Counted from the first letter of the stretch, positions 17,719 to 27,270 are shown. The stretch is DNA of 64,000 nucleotides from Phycisphaerales bacterium (GCA_016710275.1 JADJXS010000001.1:4154001-4218000); one strand, 5' to 3'. Program-made: numbers and translations. The notes: generated from the sequence alone by a model not told the origin.

Positions 17719-18453
17719 ATGGAAACGTCTGTGCCCATCGCGGGCATGCACTGCCAGTCGTGCGTGGGGAAAATCACCGCAGCGCTGCAGCGCCTTGCCG
17801 GCATCGAGGCCATTGAGGTGTCGCTTGAACCGCCTGTCGCACGCGTGCGGTCGAGTTCGCCAGTTTCGCGCGCCGAAATCGAAACCGCGGTGCGGAGCGC
17901 TGGCGATTACAGGGTCGCGCCCACTCCAGAAGCGTCCTCGTCGGCGTCATCGCCCGACGAGAGCGAACGAGGTTCGTTCTACCCACTCGTGCTGATCGTC
18001 GCGTACATCGCTGGAACGGCCGCACTGACCGCGTGGGCCAGCGGGTCGTTCACGCTGGCTACGCTCATGAACGCATTCATGGGCGGGTTCTTTCTCGTGT
18101 TCTCGTTTTTCAAGCTGCTCGACGTGCGCGGCTTCGCCACATCGTATCGCACGTACGACCTTGTCGCTGCGGCGTGGCCGACCTGGGGATACATCTATCC
18201 GTTTGTAGAGCTGGTTCTGGGTGCAGCGTACGTTACGAGCGTACTGCCTTGGCTTACCAACTCTGTGACGCTCGCGCTGATGCTCGTTGGCGCAGTCGGC
18301 GTTCTGAGGGCGCTGCTCAACAAGCGACGGATTCGCTGTGCCTGTCTGGGGACCGTACTGAAGCTGCCGTTGACGCAAGTTACGCTGGCGGAGGACGTGG
18401 TGATGGCGTTGATGGCCGCGACAATGCTGATTCTGCCGCACTCGACGGCGTAG
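17719..18453 (+). CDS. HMA domain fused to MauE/DoxX-like membrane domain
   Basis: The 244-residue protein has an N-terminal HMA domain (residues 1-65) with CxxC in GMHCQSCVGKI. A linker leads to a four-helix membrane domain (about residues 90-240) containing FFKLLDVRGFATSYRTYDL and a conserved-looking CACLGTVLKLPL segment after the third helix. The layout matches the MauE/DoxX-type redox-associated membrane family fused to a metal-binding domain, seen in heavy-metal clusters. It could deliver metal or reducing equivalents at the inner membrane; the exact job is unknown. A GAGAGG ribosome site lies before the ATG. Confidence 0.82.
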   Translation: METSVPIAGMHCQSCVGKITAALQRLAGIEAIEVSLEPPVARVRSSSPVSRAEIETAVRSAGDYRVAPTPEASSSASSPDESERGSFYPLVLIVAYIAGTAALTAWASGSFTLATLMNAFMGGFFLVFSFFKLLDVRGFATSYRTYDLVAAAWPTWGYIYPFVELVLGAAYVTSVLPWLTNSVTLALMLVGAVGVLRALLNKRRIRCACLGTVLKLPLTQVTLAEDVVMALMAATMLILPHSTA

Positions 18454-18578
18454 CCTGTGATTCATGTTGGCAAGAGACAAAGGACAGCAGGCTCTGCGGC
18501 ATCTCGTCAGCAGCCACTGAGGAGCTGGCCCGGCAACCACCAACTCAACCATCGTAATCGCGGTCCGGAGTCCGGCCG

Positions 18579-18818
18579 ATGACGAACACTCACGAACACC
18601 CCACCGAATCGCATCACCACGACCCGGCAGAGGCGGCTCGGCCCAGCCGCCGCATCCAGCACGCTGGCCACGAATCGCACCACGCTCACATGGTCGCGGA
18701 TTTTCATCGGCGTTTCTGGGTGTGTTTCGTGCTGTCGGTCCCGGTCGTCGCGCTCGCGCCAATGATCCAAACGTGGCTCGGCGTGCGCGACTCACTTCGG
18801 TTTGCGGGCGACAGCTAC
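18579..18818 (+). pseudogene. copB: CopB-type ATPase, 5' part (interrupted by IS630)
   Basis: These 80 codons encode a His-rich cytoplasmic tail (ESHHHDP, HESHHAHM) and the first membrane helix (FWVCFVLSVPVVALAPMI). They end RFAGDSY, after which an in-frame TAA belongs to the inserted element. The next expected residue, Gln, resumes at 19939. His-rich N-termini are typical of CopB ATPases. Together with 19939-21801 it would give one pump of roughly 700 residues. Confidence 0.85.
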
Positions 18819-19938
18819 TAACCGGGACATATATTATTTGACATTTCGTGGTTTTGTGATATACTTCATGCATGAGCCAACTCGATACACGCAAGCTGTC
18901 GCCGCAGGTGCAGGAAGAGATTCGGGTTCGGGTGGTGAAGGCGATCCGCGCGGGCATGAGGAAATCGGCCGCGGCGGACGTTTGGCATTTCGCGGACCTC
19001 CATCGACACCTGGCTGGCGAAGGTGGAGTGCGGCAACATCACGTCGTTGCGTTCGAAGAAGCGCGGACGGCCCCCCGAACCGCGTCTGGCATCCCATCAG
19101 GCCGCCGCGATCGTCAGGCAAATCACCGATCGCACGCCCGACCAGGCTCAAGCTGCCGTTTGCGCTCTGGACGCGCGAGGCGGTCCGCGATCTGATCGCG
19201 CGCGCACCGGCCTGCAGGTGTCGGTGCGAACCGCCAGCCGTTACCTGAAGCGCTGGGGCTTCACGCCACAGAAGCCGCTGCGACGCGCTTTACGAGCGCG
19301 ATCCGGCGGCCGTGGAGCCGCTGGAAGCGCGAGGAGTATCCGGCGATCGCCAGGCGGGCCAGGGCCGAACATGCCGAGATTCACTGGGCCGATCAACTCG
19401 GCGCGCAGCGACCATCAGGCCGGGCGCAGCTACGGTCGGCGCGGCCGGACGCCGGTGATTCCGGGAACAGGCCAGCGGCTTCCCGAGCGAACATGATGTC
19501 CAGCATCACCAACCGGGGACATCTGTGCTTCCTGGTCTTCGACGGCTCATTCAATGCCGAGGTCTTCATCCGCTTCTTAGGCGGCTGCTGCGTCAGCGAC
19601 GGCGCCGAATCTTCCTGATCGTGGACGGTCACCCGGTGCATCGCTCCGCCGCGGTGCGCGACTGGCTGCAGGCCAACCGCCGCCGCATCCGCATGTTCTT
19701 CCTGCCGGGCTACAGCCCCGAACTCAACCCCGACGAATATCTGAACAACGATGTCAAGACCAACGCCATCGGCCGCCAGCGACCCGCAACCAAAGACGAA
19801 CTGATCCTCAACCTCGAACTGTACCTCCGCGACACACAGCGGAGACCCCACATCGTCCGCAACTACTTCAAAGCCGAACCCATCCAATACGCCGCGGGGT
19901 AATACATGTTCAACATTTAGTGGCCGGGGTAATATGTC
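18819..19938 (+). mobile_element. IS630-family insertion sequence inside copB
   Basis: About 1120 bp separate the two parts of the ATPase gene. Ends show an imperfect inverted repeat: CCGGGACATATATTA at the left, and AATATGTCCAG at the right, whose complement reads CTGGACATATT. IS630 elements insert at TA. The left junction reads TAC-TAA, but no clean TA duplication is visible at the right, so boundaries are good to a few bases only. The encoded transposase is degenerate. Confidence 0.75.
18872..19902 (+). pseudogene. IS630-family transposase, frameshifted
   Basis: The start MSQLDTRKLSPQVQEEIRVRVVKAIRAG is an IS630-like N-terminus. The middle HTH part (LQVSVRTASRYLKRWGFTPQKPLRR) is in a different frame near 19215. 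The DDE domain (LIVDGHPVHRS and LPGYSPELNPDEYLNNDVK) is in a third segment from about 19600. Several frameshifts lie between 18985 and 19560, so no full transposase can be made as sequenced. The DDE_3-type Asp and Glu motifs identify the family. Confidence 0.8.
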
Positions 19939-21801
19939 CAGTTTCTCTTCGCCAGCGCCATCTACTTCTACGGCGGCTGGCCCTTCCTCAAGGGACTGTT
20001 CAGCGAACTCGGCAAGCGCCAACCGGGCATGATGACGCTGATCGGGCTGGCGATCTCGGTCGCGTACTTCTACAGCAGCCTGGTCGTCTTCGGCGTGCGC
20101 GGCGAGGTGTTCTTCTGGGAACTGGCCACGCTGATCGACATCATGCTGCTGGGCCATTGGATCGAGATGAAGTCGGTCATGGGCGCCTCGGCCGCGCTGG
20201 AGAAGCTGGTGAAGCTCATGCCAGCGGAGGCGCACCTGCTTGCCGGTGACGCTACCAAGGATGTGCCGGTAGCTGACCTGAAGCACGGCGACCGAGTGCT
20301 CGTAAAGCCGGGCGAGAAGATTCCCACTGACGGCAGAGTGGTCGAAGGGCGGACCAGCGTCAATGAGTCGATGCTGACCGGCGAGAGCAGGCCCGTGGAA
20401 AAAGGCGAGGGCGATGAGGTCATCGGCGGCGCCGTCAACGGCGAGGGCGCGATCAAGGTCGAGGTCTCGAAGACCGGTGACGAGACCTACCTCGCGCAGG
20501 TGATCGATTTGGTGCGCAAAGCACAAGAGTCGCGCTCGCGCACGCAGGACCTGGCCAACCGCGCCGCGCTGCTGCTCACGGTCGTCGCGCTGAGCTCGGG
20601 TGCCGTGACGCTCATCACCTGGCTCGCGCTTGGAAAACAATTTGCCTACGCGCTCGAACGCACCGTGACGGTCATGGTCATCGCTTGCCCGCACGCGCTG
20701 GGGCTGGCCGTGCCGCTCGTTGTCGCCGTTTCCACCGCGATCTCGGCCCGCAGCGGCCTGCTCATTCGCGATCGAACGGCCTTCGAGGCCGCGCGCGACC
20801 TCGACGCGATCGTTTTCGACAAGACCGGAACGCTGACGGAAGGTCGGTTCGGCGTCACCGATGTCATCCCGTTAGCGGGCCTCGACGAATCGCGCATCCT
20901 TGCGCTCGCGGGTGCGATCGAAGCTCAATCGGAGCATCCGATTGCGGCAGGCGTTGTCCGCGGCGCGGAAGCGCGTAATGTCAGGATCCTCGCGGCCAAG
21001 GAGTTTCGGGCGATTCCAGGCAAAGGAGCCGAGGCGATCGTCGAAGGCGCCAACATCAAGGTCGTGAGCCCAGGCTTCTTGCGGCAAGCCAGCATTCACA
21101 CGGACGACGAACGTGTTCGCAGCGCAGCCGACGAAGGTAAGACGGTGGTCTTCGTGCTCACAGACGACACACTCGTCGGCGCCATCGCGCTAGCGGATGT
21201 CATCCGGCCCGAATCACGTGAGGCAATCGACCGGCTGAAGCAGATGGGCCTGCGCGTCATGATGCTCACCGGCGATGCGAAAGCCGTCGCCGAGTGGGTC
21301 TCGCGCGAACTTGGGCTCGACGAAGTATTTGCCCAGGTGCTGCCCGAGCAGAAGGCGGCGAAGATCAAGGAAGTCCAGGCGCGCGGATTGAGGGTCGCAA
21401 TGACCGGGGACGGCGTGAACGACGCTCCGGCACTGACGCAAGCGGACGTGGGCATCGCAGTTGGAGCTGGAACCGACGTCGCGATCGAATCGGCTGATAT
21501 CGTGCTCGTTCGCTCCGACCCCCGCGACGTAACCGCAATCGTGGAACTGGCGCGAGCCACGTACCGCAAGATGGTCCAGAACCTGTGGTGGGCCGCGGGC
21601 TACAACATTGTCGCCATCCCGCTGGCTGCGGGCGTTCTTTATGCCGCCGGCATTGTGCTCAGTCCCGCGTTCGGCGCCGTGCTGATGTCGGTGTCGACCG
21701 TCATCGTGGCTATCAACGCCCGGCTGCTCCGCGTCGGACCTCGAAACCAGACTCGCGATCGACTGGAAGAAACGCCGCCGCCTGGGCATCCAATCCGGTA
21801 G
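19939..21801 (+). pseudogene. copB: CopB-type copper P1B ATPase, 3' part (interrupted by IS630)
   Basis: The frame is open from 19939 (QFLFASAIYFYGGWPF) to the stop at 21801. It holds nearly the whole pump: actuator motif TGES, metal-site CPHAL in VIACPHALGLAVPL (CPH is the CopB/P1B-3 mark), DKTGTLTEG, SEHPIAAG and GDGVNDAPAL. An ATG at 20029 could start a truncated protein lacking the first helices. Apart from the IS the coding is intact, with no stops in over 600 codons, so loss looks recent. Copper (Cu+/Cu2+, perhaps Ag) is the likely substrate by family. Confidence 0.88.
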
Positions 21802-21829
21802 ATGACGAAGGCGACTCGAGGAGATCAAC

Positions 21830-22135
21830 ATGGCACGGTCCACACAGCAGCAACGGCTGCAAAAGACCCGGTTTGCGTGCGTAGCACCTGACGCCGAGGC
21901 GGTCCATCTCGCCGGCACGTTCAACGGCTGGGACGAGCGCGCGGCGCCAATGACGAAGGACGCCCGGGGCGAATGGGTCATCGAGCTGGCACTCGCGCCC
22001 GGCAGATACGAGTACAAGTTCGTTGTCGATGGGCAATGGTGTTGCGAGCCGGGGCAGCCGGACTCGCATGCCGATGCGCCGGGCTGCGTCTGCAACGAGC
22101 ACGGGACCATGAACCGGGTGATCGATGTCGGGTGA
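21830..22135 (+). CDS. Stand-alone CBM48/AMPK-type glycogen-binding domain protein
   Basis: This is a 101-residue protein made of a single early-set beta domain. The motif VHLAGTFNGWDERAAPM followed by GRYEYKFVVDGQWCCEP is the carbohydrate-binding module 48 / AMPK glycogen-binding signature. It has no signal peptide, so it is cytoplasmic. It lies between the CopB gene and a YHS protein, probably in the same transcript. The link to metal resistance is unclear; two adjacent Cys in QWCCEP and a CVC near the end are unusual and could bind metal. Family call firm, role unknown. Confidence 0.8.
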   Translation: MARSTQQQRLQKTRFACVAPDAEAVHLAGTFNGWDERAAPMTKDARGEWVIELALAPGRYEYKFVVDGQWCCEPGQPDSHADAPGCVCNEHGTMNRVIDVG

Positions 22136-22150
22136 TTCCTGGAGGCTGTC

Positions 22151-22807
22151 GTGAGCAGTACAAACGACCTCGAACTGCGCATCCGCGAGAAGCTTCAAGC
22201 CGCCGAGCTCAAGCGGCGGACTCACGCGGACCATATGCGACAACGCATGGAGGAGCTTGACAGTCGCACGGCACGGTTCAACGAGGTTGCGGCGCCGTTG
22301 CTCGAATCGGTCATCCGTCCCCGCGTCAAGGCGCTGGCCGATCAGTTCGAGAATGCCCGCCTGGTCGATACCGAGCGCGGCCACTGCCCCTGCACGTTTC
22401 AGCACACCGATCGGTTTCCCGCCTCGGTGCAGCTCGACGTCTTTGTCACGGCCGACGGCCACCTCGAATCGCTGCTCGTCTGTTACCGCCTTGAGATCCT
22501 GCCCGTGTTCTTCCAGTTCAACGGTCACGACCAGCGCACATTCCCGCTGGATCAAGTTGACGAGCAGCAGGTTGCGACGTGGGTTGATACGAAACTCACC
22601 GAGTTTGTGGACACGTATCTGCGGCTGGAGAATGCCGACGCGTACCAACGGGAAAACATGATCCGCGACCCGGTGTGCGGGATGGCCATCAACAAGAACT
22701 GGGCTGCGGCGAGCGCCGAACACGCGGGCCGCACGTATTACTTCTGCATCGAGGAATGCCGTCGGCGATTCGAGCAGGAACCAGAGCGATACGCCGGCCG
22801 GGACTGA
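22151..22807 (+). CDS. YHS-domain protein with helical N-terminus
   Basis: The 218-residue protein starts at GTG. Residues 1-60 form a charged coiled coil (LRIREKLQAAELKRR). The middle domain (about 60-165) is unrecognised, with a CPC motif in GHCPCTF. The C-terminal 45 residues are a classic YHS domain: RDPVCGMAIN with YYFCIEECRRRFEQEPERY. It is predicted to be cytoplasmic. YHS domains of this type accompany copper and mercury genes and bind metal through the DPVCGM Cys and the C-x3-C pair. It is followed after about 20 bp by the TolC gene. Confidence 0.8.
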   Translation: MSSTNDLELRIREKLQAAELKRRTHADHMRQRMEELDSRTARFNEVAAPLLESVIRPRVKALADQFENARLVDTERGHCPCTFQHTDRFPASVQLDVFVTADGHLESLLVCYRLEILPVFFQFNGHDQRTFPLDQVDEQQVATWVDTKLTEFVDTYLRLENADAYQRENMIRDPVCGMAINKNWAAASAEHAGRTYYFCIEECRRRFEQEPERYAGRD

Positions 22808-22816
22808 TTTGCGAGG

Positions 22817-24346
22817 ATGATACGAACCATGACTACGCGACGCCGCGCACATCAGCCGCTCGCCACCGCAATGGCTATTTTCGCGGTCGGGGTGACTCTC
22901 ACGGCCGGCATGCTCGTCGGGTGTGCCCTGAATCAGACCGCCGATCGGGACGTGTCCACCGCGATCACTCGCTTCGCGCGGGAGCGCTCGCAATCCGGCG
23001 AGACCTACGCCCGCGGAACACGCCCTGTGACGCGATCAGGACCGACCCGCCCGGCGGAGTCCTCCTCGCAGACGACAGGGGTGCCTGCCCCGGAGCCGCG
23101 CTCGCTGCGCGACTTCATAGTCCTGGCGCTGGAGCAGAACCCGGACATCAAGGCAGCGGAAGAGATGGCGCGCATGCGAGCAGCCCGTGTGCCGCAGGTA
23201 ACGGCATTGCCCGATCCCATGCTGATGACGCGCACCCTGCCCGAGCCGGTTCGAACGGCGGAGGGTGACAACTTCTTCACGCTCGGCGTTCAACAACGAT
23301 TCCCAGTGCCCGAAAAACTGGATCGTGCGGGGCGTGTAGCGCTCCAGGAAGCCCGCATGGCGATCCAGGAACTTCGACGCCAGCGTCTGACCGTGATTGC
23401 CGACGTAAAGCGAACATACTTCCGCATCTACATCATCGACCGCACGATTGAGATCGACCTCGCCAACCAAGACCTGCTCCGCGGTCTGATCGATGCGGCC
23501 AGGGCGCAGGTCGCGTCAGGGCGCCGGCGGCAGGACGACGTGCTGCGCGCCCAGGTCGAGCTGTCGAACCTGGAGAGTCAGCTTGTCGAGCTGCGGCAGC
23601 AGCGACAAACCGCGGTCGCGATGCTGAATCGGGTGATGAATCGTTTTCCCGCTACGCCAGTCCCGACCCTGGATGAGTATGACGTCCGCTCCGTCGATGT
23701 GCAGATGGACGCGCTGTTCGCGGCGGCGGCCGAACACAATCCGGACCTGCAACGCCTCAAGCAGCAGCTGGAACGGGACCGCCAGAGCGTCGCGCTGGCC
23801 AAGCTGGCATACTGGCCGGACTTTACGCTCGGGTTCGAGTGGATGTACATGCGTCCGCGCGAGGCGTTTGTCCCGCCGCCCAACCCGACCACGGGGATGG
23901 TGCCCATGGTAAACCGCATGAGCGAGGAGGGGACGGACAACTGGGCGATCACGCTGAGCGTGAACATCCCGCTTTGGATCGAGAAAATCGAGGCGGGCAT
24001 TCGAGAAGCGCACAGCCGGCAACTGGCAACGCAGCACGAGTACGTCTCCGCCCGAAACCGCGTCAACTTCGAGATCGAAGACGCACTGGCGCGCGTGCAG
24101 GCGCAGCGCGAGCTGGCCGCGATCTTTAAGGACACGATCATTCCGCAGGCGCAGCAGGCTTACGAGGTCTCGCGCGCGTCGTACTCGGCCGGAGACAGCG
24201 ACTTCCTGTTCGTCATCGACAACTGGCAGAAGTGGCTCATGTTCACGGTCCAGTACCACCGCGCGCTCGGGGAGCTCGAACGTAGCGTGGCAGATCTGGA
24301 AGCGGCGGTCGGTTTGAGCCTGTCCGAGGCGGGAGGCGGATCATGA
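22817..24346 (+). CDS. cusC: Outer-membrane efflux lipoprotein (TolC/CusC type)
   Basis: The 509-residue outer-membrane factor is the first of a TolC-CusB-ribbon protein-CusA set. Its signal peptide has lipobox MLVGCALN. OEP helices include NPDIKAAEEMARMRAARVPQ, then KLDRAGRVALQEARM, and a second repeat with YSAGDSDFLFVIDNWQ. Start at 22817 (MIRTMTTRRR) or the Met at 22829; both precede the same signal peptide. Its stop overlaps the next start (ATGA), so expression is coupled to the adaptor. cusC is used by position and family only. Confidence 0.88.
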   Translation: MIRTMTTRRRAHQPLATAMAIFAVGVTLTAGMLVGCALNQTADRDVSTAITRFARERSQSGETYARGTRPVTRSGPTRPAESSSQTTGVPAPEPRSLRDFIVLALEQNPDIKAAEEMARMRAARVPQVTALPDPMLMTRTLPEPVRTAEGDNFFTLGVQQRFPVPEKLDRAGRVALQEARMAIQELRRQRLTVIADVKRTYFRIYIIDRTIEIDLANQDLLRGLIDAARAQVASGRRRQDDVLRAQVELSNLESQLVELRQQRQTAVAMLNRVMNRFPATPVPTLDEYDVRSVDVQMDALFAAAAEHNPDLQRLKQQLERDRQSVALAKLAYWPDFTLGFEWMYMRPREAFVPPPNPTTGMVPMVNRMSEEGTDNWAITLSVNIPLWIEKIEAGIREAHSRQLATQHEYVSARNRVNFEIEDALARVQAQRELAAIFKDTIIPQAQQAYEVSRASYSAGDSDFLFVIDNWQKWLMFTVQYHRALGELERSVADLEAAVGLSLSEAGGGS

Positions 24347-25863
24347 CATGGGGTCCATCCACGTTTCGGCGGGCTCGTGCGGCGCGTGTCCTCGCCTGGG
24401 TGATCGTCAGCGTGGTCATGCTCGGACTCGGCGGTGGCGTGGGATTCTGGGCGGCGTCACGCTTGAGCGTCGGTACAGCGCCAGAGCAGTCCTCCGCCGA
24501 TTCGGAACAGCTCTACACGTGCGGGATGCACCCCAACGTAATTCAGAAGGGGCCGGGTGAGTGTCCGATCTGCCACATGAAGCTCACTCCATTGCGCGCC
24601 GGTGACGACGGCGGCGGCTCATCCCCGACCGGGCCGAAGGAGCGCAAGGTGCTTTATTGGCGCGCCCCGATGGACCCGAGTTACATTTCCGAGAAGCCAG
24701 GCAAGAGTCCGATGGGCATGGACCTTGTGCCGGTCTACGCAGACGAGACTGAGTCGGCGACGGGTAAGACCATCACGATCGACCCGGTCACGATCCAGAA
24801 CATGGGCGTCCGCACGGCGGAGCTCACACGAGGCCCGCTGGTTAAGACGATCCGCACCGTTGGCCGCGTGGACTACGACGAGCAAACGCTGTTCTTCATC
24901 AACACGAAATTCGAGGGCTGGATCGAGAAGCTGCACGTCGACCAGACCGGCGTGCAGGTCGAGAAGGGCGATCCCCTCTTCGAGGTTTACTCGCCGGCGC
25001 TCTATTCGGCGCAGGAGGAGTTTCTCGCGGCGCTGCGCGGCGTGGAGCGGCTGAACGAGAATACGATCCCCGAATTCCGCGAACAGTCACGCCAACTGGT
25101 TGACGCCGCGCGGATTCGCTTGAAGTACTACGACGTTTCGGACGACCAGGTCGAGCAGCTTGCGCGATCGCGCGAAATCCAGAAAACTCTCACGATCCAC
25201 TCCCCGGCGCGGGGCATCGTGACCGAGAAGATGGCGCAGGAGGGCATGTACCTCACGCCGGGCATGCGGCTGTATGCGATCGCCGATCTGGCCAAAGTCT
25301 GGGTCTACGTCGATGTTTACGAATACCAGTTGCCCTGGGTGCGAATCGGGCAGGAAGCGCGAATGTCGCTGCCTTACGTGCCGAACCGCGATTTCGTCGG
25401 CCGCGTGACGTACGTCTATCCCTATCTCGACAAGCAGACGCGCGTGATCAAATTGCGGCTGGAGTTTGAGAACCCGACGCTGGAGCTAAAACCGGCGATG
25501 TACGCAAATGTGACGTTGCGGGCCGACCTGGACCGCAACGCGCTTTTGATTCCCCGCGAGGCGTTCATCGATTCCGGCACGCGCAAGGTGGCTTTTGTCG
25601 CGCTGGCCGGCGGCAAATTCCAGCCGCGCGACATCCAGACCGGCGTCGAGGCCGAGGACGGCTTAGTCGAGGTGCAGTACGGCCTGGACGAGGGGGATCG
25701 CATCGTCACCAGCGGGCAGTTTCTGCTCGACGCGGAGAGCAAACTCAAAGAGGCGATTGCCAAAATGCTGGAATCCCAGAGCTCATCGCCAGCGAGCGAT
25801 CCCCAGGGGAATAACAGGCCTGCCGAGGCCGAAAAGCCCATGCCGACTGGACATGTTCACTGA
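24343..25863 (+). CDS. cusB: Membrane-fusion protein with heavy-metal-binding ribbons (CusB type)
   Basis: The 506-residue periplasmic adaptor has one N-terminal membrane anchor. Residues about 50-85 carry an HMBD ribbon (YTCGMHPNVIQKGPGECPIC). A second, Cys-free ribbon follows (APMDPSYISEKPGKSPMGMDL). The adaptor core includes the barrel-sandwich halves (VRTAELTRGPLVKTIRTVGR and IHSPARGIVTEKMAQEGMYL), a helical hairpin, a beta-barrel and a C-terminal domain. The APMDP/GMDLVPVY signature is the CusB-family one, placing this system with Cu/Ag export. It ends in a short His-containing tail. Confidence 0.92.
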   Translation: MTWGPSTFRRARAARVLAWVIVSVVMLGLGGGVGFWAASRLSVGTAPEQSSADSEQLYTCGMHPNVIQKGPGECPICHMKLTPLRAGDDGGGSSPTGPKERKVLYWRAPMDPSYISEKPGKSPMGMDLVPVYADETESATGKTITIDPVTIQNMGVRTAELTRGPLVKTIRTVGRVDYDEQTLFFINTKFEGWIEKLHVDQTGVQVEKGDPLFEVYSPALYSAQEEFLAALRGVERLNENTIPEFREQSRQLVDAARIRLKYYDVSDDQVEQLARSREIQKTLTIHSPARGIVTEKMAQEGMYLTPGMRLYAIADLAKVWVYVDVYEYQLPWVRIGQEARMSLPYVPNRDFVGRVTYVYPYLDKQTRVIKLRLEFENPTLELKPAMYANVTLRADLDRNALLIPREAFIDSGTRKVAFVALAGGKFQPRDIQTGVEAEDGLVEVQYGLDEGDRIVTSGQFLLDAESKLKEAIAKMLESQSSSPASDPQGNNRPAEAEKPMPTGHVH

Positions 25864-25880
25864 CCCGAATCGAGGCCTTC

Positions 25881-27257
25881 ATGCGCTCCACAATTGCGAC
25901 CATCGTCATAACTCTCGCCGGTTTCTCAACGCTCGCGCTGGTCGCGCACGCACAGACTGCGCCCGCATCGCAATCGAATGCTTCGCGACTTCCGGACGAT
26001 GCCCGGTTTGCCTGTCCGATGGAGACTCATCCGGACGAAGCTGATCCCGCGCGCCAAGGAGCCTACTTCTCACCGGACGATGGGAAGTGTCCCTGGTGCG
26101 GCATGAAGCTCAAGCCGCTCGATGAGCTGGATTGGGTCAGGGCGCGTCGGGCCGCCGGCGGCGCGGACATCGCGTACACCTGCCCCGAGCATCAGCACGT
26201 GTTCTCGAAGACGCAGGCTGATTGCCCGCGCTGCGGCCGGAAGCTCGAACCGTTCAAGGTGATGTACACCTGTCCCAATCCGCGGCACGCGCACCAAATC
26301 AGCGCCCGGCCAGGAACATGCGCGGACTGTGGGCGAAAGCTGACGCCCTACCGCGGCGTGTGGCTTGCGCCGGAGATGGCCGAACGCAACGTGCCGTCGA
26401 ATCCCGAGGTCGCCGAGAGTGCAGCCTACCGCTGTCCGGTGCATCCGCTCGCACACAGCGACCGGCCCGGAAAGTGCCCGACCTGCGCGGCAGACCTGGC
26501 GCCGGCCAGCGCGAGCGCCGTCGCTCAACAGACGAAGAAAATGATCCCCGCCGATGCCAAGTACGTCTGCCCGATGGAGGAGTGCTGGCAATTCGCGGCA
26601 GAACCCGGCAAATGCCCCACGTGCGGCATGAACCTCAAGCCGATCGACGCCACTTCGTGGGCGAAGGACAAGGTCGCCGAAGACAGCGGTGCGTCGGCTG
26701 GCGGATTCGTCTGCCCGATGCATCCCACCGTGACGTCACCGCAGCGCGGGGCGTGTTCCATTTGCGCAATGCAGCTCGTCGAGGCGCGGAGCGTGCCGAA
26801 ACCGGCCGGGGCGCCCGCCGCCATTGCCGTTCAAGTCGACTACCTGATGGAGCACTATCTCGCGCTTCAAAAGCGCTTCGCCTCCGACAGCACCAAAGAG
26901 GTCGCGCTGCACGCGCTCGGGCTCGTGGGGGCGGCGGACGAAATCCTCAAGAACCTCGATGACCCGGCATCGAAGCTGCCGGCGAAGTTCGGCGAGTCTG
27001 TGCGGACGGTCCGCACGGCTGCGCTCAGGCTCTCCGGACGCAGCCTTGACGATGACCGTGTGACGTTTGTGGGCCTGAGCGACGCGATGGCCGGCGTGGT
27101 GGACCACGTGCGGCCCAGCAAGCAGCAGTATCCGACGATCTACATCTTCCACTGTCCCATGACGAAGGGGGATTGGCTCCAGACGACCGACGAAATGGCC
27201 AACCCGTTCTACGGCTTCAAGATGCTCAAGTGTGGCGAGCCGACCGGCGTCAAGTAG
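25881..27257 (+). CDS. Secreted six-ribbon heavy-metal-binding protein with DUF3347-like C-terminus
   Basis: The 458-residue protein has a signal peptide ending ALVAHAQ. It carries six tandem CPxxx...CxxC ribbons: FACPMETHP/CPWC, YTCPEHQHV/CPRC, YTCPNPRHA/CADC, YRCPVHPLA/CPTC, YVCPMEECW/CPTC and FVCPMHPTV/CSIC (residues about 35-300). A helical domain follows, like DUF3347 (VDYLMEHYLALQKRFASDS), then a last FHCPMTKGDW near the end. DUF3347 modules are linked to Cus-type efflux, so this is likely a periplasmic metal sponge or donor for CusB. It lies between cusB (17 bp) and cusA (13 bp). Six ribbons in one chain is a large number. Confidence 0.87.
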   Translation: MRSTIATIVITLAGFSTLALVAHAQTAPASQSNASRLPDDARFACPMETHPDEADPARQGAYFSPDDGKCPWCGMKLKPLDELDWVRARRAAGGADIAYTCPEHQHVFSKTQADCPRCGRKLEPFKVMYTCPNPRHAHQISARPGTCADCGRKLTPYRGVWLAPEMAERNVPSNPEVAESAAYRCPVHPLAHSDRPGKCPTCAADLAPASASAVAQQTKKMIPADAKYVCPMEECWQFAAEPGKCPTCGMNLKPIDATSWAKDKVAEDSGASAGGFVCPMHPTVTSPQRGACSICAMQLVEARSVPKPAGAPAAIAVQVDYLMEHYLALQKRFASDSTKEVALHALGLVGAADEILKNLDDPASKLPAKFGESVRTVRTAALRLSGRSLDDDRVTFVGLSDAMAGVVDHVRPSKQQYPTIYIFHCPMTKGDWLQTTDEMANPFYGFKMLKCGEPTGVK

Positions 27258-27270
27258 AGGACCACGCAAC

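Noticed and set aside
17947..18957. 336-codon minus-strand frame
   Set aside because: Antisense to the HMA-MauE and CopB genes; its composition is typical of an antisense frame.
19393..20694. 433-codon minus-strand frame
   Set aside because: It lies opposite the CopB ATPase and the IS630 remnant and has shadow-like composition; no family.
21713..22993. 426-codon minus-strand frame
   Set aside because: It runs antisense across three well-supported genes (CBM48, YHS, TolC).
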